Assembly (NCBI RefSeq): GCF_019900845.1
Contig: NZ_CP074570.1
Span: 806,001 to 870,000, forward strand
Length of the DNA stretch: 64,000 nt
From: Paraneptunicella aestuarii
Lineage (GTDB): Bacteria; Pseudomonadota; Gammaproteobacteria; Enterobacterales; Alteromonadaceae
Direction of reading: 5' to 3'
This document shows positions 57,901 to 61,590 of this stretch, piece after piece. Each line of letters begins with the position of its first letter. Position 1 is the stretch's first letter. Made by a program: the position numbers and the translations under genes. The notes beneath the pieces were generated by a model. It had not been told where the DNA came from and did no database searches. It was given only the letters and a program-made list of their open reading frames with translations.

Positions 57901-60363
57901 GGTTCTATTGCAAACAGACAGAATGAAGAAACCGAAGGCTTAATAGGGATGTTTGCCAATACGCTTGTTTTTAGAGACCTGGTAGAAGGCGAAGACTCTT
58001 TTACTACTCTTCTGGCACAGGTTAAAAATACTTGTCTTGAGGCTTATCAACATCAGGACACGCCGTTCGAGAAAATAGTCGAGCTCGTACAACCTGAGAG
58101 AACTGTCGGTATTAGTCCGTTATTCCAGGTTATGTTTGTTTTGCATAACGTGCCAATGGATCTGTCGGAAAATGATATTCAGGACTATCCCTTGGAAATC
58201 AATTCCAGTCGTTTTGACCTCATCATACATTTTACGGAAACCGCCAATGGACTGGATGGAATGATTGTGTACAAAACGGCACTGTTTAAACAGCAGACAA
58301 TAGAACGCATGGTGAAACACTTTATCGCGCTGTGTAATTCTATTGTTGCCAAGCCAGAGACTAAAATTTGCGATCTGGATTTTCTGGGAGAGCATGAAAA
58401 GCATAAGTTGCTAGTAGAGTTCAATGACAACCCATTAGATTATCCGAAAGAAAAATGTATCCATCAGCTATTTGTGGAACAGGTAGCAAGCAACCCTGAA
58501 AAAATAGCCGTTGTGGAAGCTCTGCCCTCTGGTTCTGTGGGCGCTGATGATTCCAGGCTGCTGACTTTCAGACAACTTCATGATCAGAGCCGTTCCGTTG
58601 CTTTATACCTGCAATCACAAGGTGTTAAGCCAGATAGTCTGGTGGGATTATGTGTTGAAAGATCTACTGCAATGATGATTGGAATGTTGGGGATATTACA
58701 GGCTGGTGGTGCTTATGTGCCGCTGGATCCTGATTATCCTGAAGACAGACTTGGCTTTATGTTACAAGACAGTCAGGCGAACATTGTCATTACCCAGAAG
58801 TGCTTCCAGGAAAAAGTACGGGCGTTAGTCAAAACCGGGGTTCAGGTCATCGTGTTAGATGAGCAGGGTAATCTGCCTACAGAGTGTCTTGCGGAAGTTA
58901 ACCGAGAAAACATGGTATTGCGGGAAGATGTCAGACCTGACAATTTAGCTTATGTGATATATACCTCAGGCTCCACTGGTCAACCGAAAGGGGTAATGAT
59001 TGAGCACCGAATGGTGGTTGATTATTGCTATTCCGTGGTTGAGAAAATGGATCTGCAACAGTGTGACACCTTTGCTGCGGTATCTTCGTTTTCTTCTGAC
59101 CTGGGCAATATTGCTTTATATGTTCCAATCATGTTTAGCAAAACCCTATATGTGTTTTCCAATCAATTTGTTAACAATCCGATAGCGTTACACCGTTTTA
59201 TGGATAAACACCCTATAGATTGTATGAAGATAACGCCATCGCATTTTGAAATGTTCAAAGTATCGGACGAAGAAATTGTGACAGTGTCAAAAGCCTTAAT
59301 TTTTGCAGGTGAGCCATTAACGAAGTCCACTGTGGATATGGTTAACAAACTTAATCCAGACTGTAAGGTGTTTAACAACTATGGGCCTACTGAAACGACA
59401 ATTTCAAAGCTCTCCTCTTCGGCCTTGACCAGTTCAAATACTCACAATCTGACCAGTATTTATTTAGGCAAGCCATTGCACAATACTCAGGTAATTATTC
59501 TGGATCCGAAAGGTAATCTGGTTCCTGTAGGCACTCCAGGTGAGTTGCATATTGCGGGTAATGGTGTTGCCAGAGGCTACTTAAATCGCCCAGATCTCAC
59601 GTATGAGAAGTTTATCCCGAATCCTTATCAACCTGGGACTCTGATGTATAAGACAGGCGACTTGGGACGCTGGCTGGATGATGGAAATATTGAGTTCCTG
59701 GGGCGAATTGATACTCAGGTTAAAATTCGCGGTTTCCGTATCGAAACGTCGGAGATTGAAGATGTGCTCAACAGACACCCGAGTATAAATAACAGCGTTG
59801 TGGTGGCACAAAGTCAGGAAAGTGATACAGGGGCAGTTAATAAGCAACTTATCGCCTTTTATATTGCCAATGCTGCGGATCTGACAATTGACAGCGATGA
59901 ACTTAAAGAACATCTGTTGCAAACCTTGCCTGACTACATGCTGCCGGTTGCGTTTGTTGAGCTTGAGGAGATCCCGCTTACGGGCAATGGAAAGGTCGAC
60001 CGCCGACGTTTAGAGCAGATGAATGTCAGTTTGGAGTCTGGTCAGGTATACCTTGCGCCACGTAATGATATGGAAAGACAGCTCGTCGGTATTTGGGCTG
60101 AAATATTAGGTCTGGAACCTGAACAAATAGGCATTAACGATAGCTTCTTTGAATTAGGGGGGCATTCACTGCTAGCTGTATTGCTTGTGTCCAAGATTAG
60201 CAAGCAACTTGATTTGGATTTACCTTTGCACGCCCTCTTTGACTTGAAAACCATTAGTGGCATAGCAGAAATACTCATCGCGAGTACAACATTAAATCAG
60301 CAAGATGAGTTTAACGAGGAAGACGATTCTACCGAACATGATTTTGTAGAGGGGACTCTTTGA
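44032..60363 (+). CDS. Hybrid FAAL-NRPS, loading unit plus four modules
   Basis: A 5443-residue synthetase. Domain order from the sequence: FAAL, carrier, then C-A-PCP (module 1), C-A-PCP-E (module 2), C-A-PCP (module 3), C-A-PCP (module 4). Phosphopantetheine serines are at 605, 1660, 2755, 4284 and 5379. There is no thioesterase; the C-terminal 35 residues are acidic (NEEDDSTEHDF) and precede a second NRPS with an N-terminal TubC docking domain, so the chain is handed on. Predicted order is acyl-Gly-(D-X)-Gly-Y, with X and Y unassigned. A1 and A3 are near-copies, and module 4 is a near-copy of the first module of the next gene. The CmlA-type hydroxylase gene ends 38 bp upstream. Confidence 0.95.
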   Translation: METIHDFLASNARLKSDKQAFTFIEDNGEQEQVNFGELHHRAQCIAQTLSSEVEPGSRVVLLYPPGLEYIQAFLGCLYAGVVAVPLYPPQSKKHAGRVLTVIDDCQASLVLTNAALKQQLEVELSPLPVQGFEDLIVSGSTNEMPLPKADQIAFLQYTSGSTGTPKGVMITHGNIVANLKTLQQATGCAEEDVFCNWLPLFHDLGLVNTLLLPIFLGAHSVLMSPVRFIKSPLAWFKAITEFKATICGAPNFAFDHCLERIKPHNLAGINLSTWRIAFNAAEPVDADTLMRFCDRYARVGFKESAIFPAYGMAEATVFICGGIHTAPYTANPFDSGELQNGMAQIQEDSAKQQILVGHGHVQAEHQLKIVSPETLKELKDGEVGEIWFAGPSLAQGYWNDEEKSQASFGFKLENDEHRYLRTGDLGFIHNGELYISGRIKDVLIIKGRNYYPQDFEKLAYNVFPGLSQNGAAAFEVNGNAVLLLEVSRNEMKSFDYELASETIKTAVFEQFEVVLEDILFLKVGRISRTSSGKIQRSLMKKRYQANDIECLYKASKGKAQNNQQVDETATPISELEAQLCALWQEVFGLESIGVDDNFLSLGGHSLLASQLVAQIQKTWQVDVSIRDFFTANTIRKLAKIIESASVSQLPAIQPVAETTLLLPSFAQERMWFVDQIESEPAQNNLSFSLKFYGELNIAYLERAFTTIISRHQALRTTFNESEGQVYQKVQDTFAFNISIVDLTDLTRDKQESNVEKLSREEASKAFNLAKDLMLRATLLKLNAQSHILLLTVHHIAADGWSLGVLTKELNALYAAQIHNRDNPLTPLDIQYSDYAHWQRNWLNGAVLENHLAYWKAHLSDLPVVHGLPLDHPRPLVQSFKGASVHHTLDSELVESLYNLARGNQATLFMLLNAAFACLLSRYSGETDIVIGSPIANREQAEVAPLIGVFINNLVFRSDLSGDPRFIDLLEQSKERTFSAYEHQQLPFEKLVDELQPERNLSHSPLFQVMLILQNQEMEALNLPGLEVKQLQPTTSYAQYDLTLTIQEDDNGLKMDWQYAADIFDLTTIEGMVKHFDVMLRGIVQSPTTQVSHLPLLAQEESSQILNAWNDTATEFPQDKCIHELFELQVQATPKAIAAVFESESLTYEQLNQRANQLARYLIQQGVKTDSVVGICIERSLDMLVGTLAIMKAGGAYLPMDPGYPKARLEHMIEDSGVQWVISHKQVAEQLKLKNSICLDDERLSAELMQQENTNVAKESLGLTSNNLAYLIYTSGSTGKPKGVMLEHLNVVNFLTSMQATPGLTDKDTLLAVTSLSFDIHVLELYLPLAVGGKVIIASSEAVLSPDHLSTLMAEHHVTAMQATPSTWKMLVNNDWQPRSELKALCGGEALNDDLKQALLARESLELWNMYGPTETAVWSATRKIEKEISLGRPIANTQFYVLDNHLNPVPVGVAGELYIGGKGVARGYFNRPELTAERFILSPFSETRLYKTGDLVRWLPDGTLEYLRRVDLQVKVRGHRIELEEVETALKQHADVIDAVAQVFTEDGVSSLVAYVTSNAADIESGLKQKMTEHLEGFLPVYMVPTSFMVLEQIPLTPNGKINRNALPKPQIVLEAEYVAPTTETEKQLCHMWQTLLKLEVEQGQFISVNSNFFDLGGHSLLAARLVALIRQEWQVEVPIKALFSAQSVRKLASVIDQTSCSQVAEILPAATDKPIPLSFAQQRLWLIEQIEGGTNQYNMCQAFRLSGKLDIAAMTAAFEAIVERHLVLRTRIQTTDSGEGMQVVSNDWDFAVPYLDLSGLAEDEREPAIFQHIAEESSQPFDLSRDLMMRVKLLKLADEVHVLLVTMHHIAVDGWSVSIIFDEFNRLYRSPEQQLPEISVQYGDYAQWQKAQLQGEVLNQHLTFWKNRLKNLPEVHNLATDRPRPPVQNYAGSHHLQTISAEVQKGIYKLARATDTTPFMVLQTALAILLSRHSDKGENAAESENIIIGSPVANREQAELAPLVGFFTNSVVLQTDLSDNPCFSDLLQRSKEVLLDVYEHAHLPFEKLVDELKQERNLGYSPLFQVKLALQNNEQGWFDLPGIVAEKIEQSHSVALHDLSVDIYELDKDGEADGLKLDWEYATALFNAATIERMSAHFEVLLKGIIETPNAKVSELPFLSSKEVEQLLTWSKWPSQDSNKQDVSVLELFEEQVAKNPDNIAVVIQQSAQHSEKISYQELNAKANQLANYLVNEGVKPDTLVGLCVERSLEMMIGIWGILKAGAAYVPIDPDYPEKHIEHILDDSGIEIMLTSSELLSELPFDDLQILPLDDEMWDSFLGDYDEENLDRQQLGLTLNNLAYVIYTSGSTGLPKGVTVEHKALAQSTLSRFEVYQESPQSFALFSSFAFDSSIVGIFWTLVSGGKLCIVDTSRGIDLQAFQVLLTEEKISHFLTLPSVYQTMLMADLQPGEAIKTVIVAGEVCDQNLVKQHQSSDHWRNSRLFNEYGPTEACVWSSFYDCTHHAGGSIPIGTTVPHAELYVLDNRLQLCAPGVVGELYIGGENLARGYHNAPALTKEKFIESPFQQGQRLYKTGDLVRCLPEKDGKPGYLEFIGRLDHQIKIRGFRVELGEIEAAIVASDLVSEAVVLAKSLDPAQEAQHLVAYVVANETNCEVFSNEKGLDESAFREALNTALASKLLSHKIPSVFVLLDKLPQTPNGKVDRAALQEKAVPTQLTQKYVAPRTDIEKQLSEIWQNLLKRKKVGITENFFSIGGDSILAIQAVTLAGKEGLMLTTRQIFESQTIEKLAPLVNSESKVVAPQQSISGEQILIPIQKAFLSTDLVDLDHYNQSVLLTLPENFSIDALQRIVSAIYERHDVLRLSVSDDKATYIPYSETLAERAVRRIDLGHLDGEAWEAELAKLGTEIKAGLSLADGDVFRAVLFDGKVERRRLLLTMHHMVVDGVSWRILLQDMASAFALWQQGTTITLAPKTSSFQQWGEYLLEYANSDNLQPEKDFWLAQCQEPVDALPVDHEGISDNSIAASKTLTFQLRETETQALLNVCNAAYRTGVNDLLLSALYLALHKWTGGNTFRIDLESHGREALTNTLDLTQTMGWFTSVFPVTLASASVASLGDVIKSLKEQLRKVPNNGIGFGLLQQMLKDSAQNQVFRQATGVAPILFNYLGQFDQVVNSDGPFQEAVEFAGDDVSSARQRGHMIELNGMVTGGKLSFSLRFNALQYQQETMASLVQGIESSLYEIIEHCQGDSVGGVTPSDFPLSQVSQVRLDDWYQVWPDMEKLYITTGMQQGLLFHSSLDVSAYLTQLSVNIEGSLDAVAMQQAWQAVVSRHDVFRTVFVDDHSHQIVLSDVALPFMHLDWSEFSESEKDDKLTQFLREDRASGFDLTQVPLMRVTLITFSEMRHSLVWSNHHALSDGWSLPLVLKEVMSFYKIAHSNADTTSLASELPAPPAYENYIAWLQQQDEDKAREFWADTLASVESPTHIHLEHSVENETTGPGKQTLSLTPTMSQQLQSLARQHQVTLNTLVQAAWAYTIHQYSGEQQVVFGETVSGRPPELKDVEHIVGLFINSLPVVVNIDPAQPIGSWLRELHQASIGRVENGFLALSEIQNLSPVSQIGGKGRTLFDTLVIFENYPVDQEIQKIVADSDLTVTGIKNEEYTNYALTLMVLPENTDLNGKLSFELGYRREQFNSNSIARLLGQFELILSTFLEQSTQRVGELSVLGSDDEKQLIEWNRTTAEYPEDKCIHELFEQQVALNPNAVAAVFEQEQFTYAQLNERANQLAHYLVAQGIKPDSVVGVCITRSMDMLVATLAIMKAGGAYLPMDPGYPKSRLDYMVENSGVKWVITSKNMAELLTVEQTICLDDADFAQQLSLLQSSNLAKADLALTSANLAYLIYTSGSTGKPKGVMLEHRNAVNFLFSMEKLPGLTSEDTLLAVTSLSFDIHVLELYLPLCVGGAVVIASNEATTSPDDLAALLQEHQVTAMQATPATWKMLLSNHWKPQQKLKALCGGEAIGEDLKDALIALEGIELWNMYGPTETAVWSATHRIENKISLGAPIANTQFYVLDSQLNQVPIGVAGELYIGGAGVARGYFNKPELTAERFMQDPFSASPDARLYKTGDLVCWLPDGTLEYISRIDQQVKIRGFRIELGEIESRLNLHPEIKESVVVAQGKTGNKQLIAFYLGKDAEVALDHTELKALLQQALPEYMLPTTFVRLDSIPLTPNGKVDRLALENLDVNLESKQAYVAPRNDTEQRLVDIWAEVLNLEPEKIGVKDSFFELGGHSLLATQVIVKIRSQFEINLHLKSLFEQDCIAQLAGLILEAEKSKFPKILPVNRTELAKQGQNSLPLSFVQERLWFIEQLDPNSANYNNPGAVTIKSHASRPLNVDWVEQALNIIIARHENLRTLFPSVEGNVQQVILAHLDFKLETVDLSGVQNQEARNQEAQAICQLEASTPFDLGQGPLIRGKLIKLSENEHIFMLNMHHIISDNWSMAIIIKEFRLIMEAFEKGDTPILPTLPIQYVDYSVWQRQFMEESGLLQNQMDYWQNKLAGVEESLNLATDYPRRTTPTFDGATEVFSLDSELANSLKRLTEKQGCTLYMTLQAAFKSLFYRYTGQEDICFGGSIANRQNEETEGLIGMFANTLVFRDLVEGEDSFTTLLAQVKNTCLEAYQHQDTPFEKIVELVQPERTVGISPLFQVMFVLHNVPMDLSENDIQDYPLEINSSRFDLIIHFTETANGLDGMIVYKTALFKQQTIERMVKHFIALCNSIVAKPETKICDLDFLGEHEKHKLLVEFNDNPLDYPKEKCIHQLFVEQVASNPEKIAVVEALPSGSVGADDSRLLTFRQLHDQSRSVALYLQSQGVKPDSLVGLCVERSTAMMIGMLGILQAGGAYVPLDPDYPEDRLGFMLQDSQANIVITQKCFQEKVRALVKTGVQVIVLDEQGNLPTECLAEVNRENMVLREDVRPDNLAYVIYTSGSTGQPKGVMIEHRMVVDYCYSVVEKMDLQQCDTFAAVSSFSSDLGNIALYVPIMFSKTLYVFSNQFVNNPIALHRFMDKHPIDCMKITPSHFEMFKVSDEEIVTVSKALIFAGEPLTKSTVDMVNKLNPDCKVFNNYGPTETTISKLSSSALTSSNTHNLTSIYLGKPLHNTQVIILDPKGNLVPVGTPGELHIAGNGVARGYLNRPDLTYEKFIPNPYQPGTLMYKTGDLGRWLDDGNIEFLGRIDTQVKIRGFRIETSEIEDVLNRHPSINNSVVVAQSQESDTGAVNKQLIAFYIANAADLTIDSDELKEHLLQTLPDYMLPVAFVELEEIPLTGNGKVDRRRLEQMNVSLESGQVYLAPRNDMERQLVGIWAEILGLEPEQIGINDSFFELGGHSLLAVLLVSKISKQLDLDLPLHALFDLKTISGIAEILIASTTLNQQDEFNEEDDSTEHDFVEGTL
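45990..49130 (+). other. NRPS module 1: C-A-PCP, predicted Gly
   Basis: The C domain has HHIAADG at 793-799. The A domain spans about 1112-1620 with YTSGSTGKPKG at 1272. The specificity residues, aligned by hand to GrsA, read DILQCGMVW(K), close to the published glycine code DILQLGLIWK. PCP Ser1660. As the first C domain after the FAAL carrier, it should acylate glycine. Confidence 0.8.
49160..53790 (+). other. NRPS module 2: C-A-PCP-E, D-configured residue
   Basis: The C domain has HHIAVDG at 1849-1855. The A domain (from about 2174, YTSGSTGLPKG at 2344) has hand-aligned code DSVTIAEVW(K), which I do not match to a known substrate. The PCP has the GGDSI form (Ser2755) usual before epimerases. 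The E domain has HHMVVDG at 2936-2942 and a following SHGRE segment. The residue should be handed on in D form. Confidence 0.8.
53790..57000 (+). other. NRPS module 3: C-A-PCP, predicted Gly
   Basis: The C domain follows an E domain and should be of the D-to-L (DCL) type; HHALSDG is at 3407-3413. The A domain (from about 3737, YTSGSTG at 3895) has the same code DILQCGMVW(K) as module 1, so glycine is predicted again. PCP Ser4284. Confidence 0.8.
57030..60363 (+). other. NRPS module 4: C-A-PCP and acidic tail
   Basis: The C domain core is HHIISDN at 4484-4490, with Asn in place of the last Gly. The A domain (from about 4802, YTSGSTG at 4977) has hand-aligned code DLIKIANIS(K); the DLGNI stretch at motif A4 is unusual. 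Lys at the 278 position is shared with Asp/Asn codes, so an acidic or amide residue is a tentative guess only. PCP Ser5379 and then an acidic tail to 5443. Confidence 0.75.
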
Positions 60364-60364
60364 T

Positions 60365-60508
60365 GTGAGAGATTTGTTATTCATGTTTTTTGAGAAATAT
60401 CCCACCTTCCAGGTTGCTCCTATAGGAGCGCCTGAGAAGAAAGATTATGTGTTTGTTGGAAGAGATGATTCTTCTGGTTATCCGAATAAAATAAAGAGAA
60501 TGTTCTAA
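60365..60508 (+). CDS. 47-residue ORF between the NRPS and the dioxygenase
   Basis: GTG at 60365 starts 1 base after the NRPS stop, and the frame ends at TAATG, sharing its stop with the ATG of the dioxygenase gene (60508). The product begins MRDLLFMFFEKYPTF and has a charged middle with KKDYVFVGRDDSSGYP. It lacks the SLWP and WTDMRP motifs of MbtH proteins. The coupling on both sides strongly suggests real translation. Its role is unknown; a small partner of the adenylation domains or of the dioxygenase is possible. Confidence 0.6.
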   Translation: MRDLLFMFFEKYPTFQVAPIGAPEKKDYVFVGRDDSSGYPNKIKRMF

Positions 60509-61482
60509 TGTCAATAATAACAAAAGTGTATGATGAGCAGGCTGGATCCCCTTTTTTGGTCGAAGGGGAATCGACCCACAATAGTGCTGGTTTTGATATT
60601 TTGGCCGAGTGGAAAGCTGGTAATTCTGAATTGTTAAAAGAGAAATTGCTGGTTCATGGTGCCATTTTATTTAGAAACTTTGGTATCAATACGGTTTCGA
60701 ATTTTGACCAATTCCTGCAACTTTTTAAAGAATCAACATTACTGGATTATGTTGGAGGAAACTCTCCCAGAACAAAATTATCAAAAGGGATTTATACCTC
60801 AACAGAGTACCCTGCGGATCAGTTTATTTCTCTACACAACGAGCTTTCGTATGCTGAACAATGGCCAACTCATCTGTTTTTCTGTTGTGTGATCCCGCCC
60901 AATGAGCACGGTAATACGTTGATTGCTGATGGTCGTAAAGTCATTGATTCATTGCCTCCTGAGATAGTTGAAAAATTTGAAACCCGAAAAGTCAAATATA
61001 TCCGTAATCTTCATGGCGGAAGAGGCTTGGGGCCATCCTGGCAAGACACGTTTGAAACTCAAGACCGAGATGAAGTGAATGAAATCTGTAGAAAATCCAA
61101 TATAGAACTACTTTGGAAATCAGATGGTACTCTTAGAACGAGTCAAATTGCGTCTGGTGTTGAAGTTCACCCTGTAACAAAAGAGAAAGTTTGGTTCAAT
61201 CAAGCTGACCAATTTCACCCTTCAAATCATTCCCCTCAATTCTATGAAGCACTAAAACATATGCATAAAGGGCAATTGGAAAACTTTCCAACTCATGCTT
61301 GTTTTGGCGATGACAGTCCTATTGACGAGGATGAATTGGCGACTGTGCGTGAAGTGTTTAAAACCCACACTGTGTATTTCCCTTGGCAGAAAGGAGACGT
61401 TCTCGTCATTGATAATATGCTGATGACGCATGGGCGTGCTGCCTATTCAGGCCCTCGAAAGATCCTGGTTGCGATGTCCTGA
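60508..61482 (+). CDS. SyrP/TauD-type Fe(II)/2-oxoglutarate dioxygenase
   Basis: A 324-residue TauD/TfdA-family oxygenase. The facial triad is His110-x-Glu112 (SLHNELSY) and His308 (MTHGRAAY), with Arg317 placed to bind 2-oxoglutarate. The H-N-E-x-S-Y motif and the following THLFFCC and TLIADGR segments are like those of SyrP, which beta-hydroxylates aspartate on the syringomycin synthetase; relatives hydroxylate Asp in siderophore pathways. It is the second hydroxylase of the cluster and probably acts on a carrier-bound residue. It starts within the stop of the 47-residue ORF. Confidence 0.87.
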   Translation: MSIITKVYDEQAGSPFLVEGESTHNSAGFDILAEWKAGNSELLKEKLLVHGAILFRNFGINTVSNFDQFLQLFKESTLLDYVGGNSPRTKLSKGIYTSTEYPADQFISLHNELSYAEQWPTHLFFCCVIPPNEHGNTLIADGRKVIDSLPPEIVEKFETRKVKYIRNLHGGRGLGPSWQDTFETQDRDEVNEICRKSNIELLWKSDGTLRTSQIASGVEVHPVTKEKVWFNQADQFHPSNHSPQFYEALKHMHKGQLENFPTHACFGDDSPIDEDELATVREVFKTHTVYFPWQKGDVLVIDNMLMTHGRAAYSGPRKILVAMS

Positions 61483-61590
61483 TGCGACATCAACAGGGTC
61501 TATAGAGCCAAAGGATTAAATCGGTAAGTTTATAACATTAAAAACACCATCAGATGTTAATACAAAAAAATGTTTTAAAGGGGAAGTACA

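Noticed and set aside
60365..60508. MbtH-like protein
   Set aside because: The SLWP, PxGW and WTDMRP motifs are all absent.
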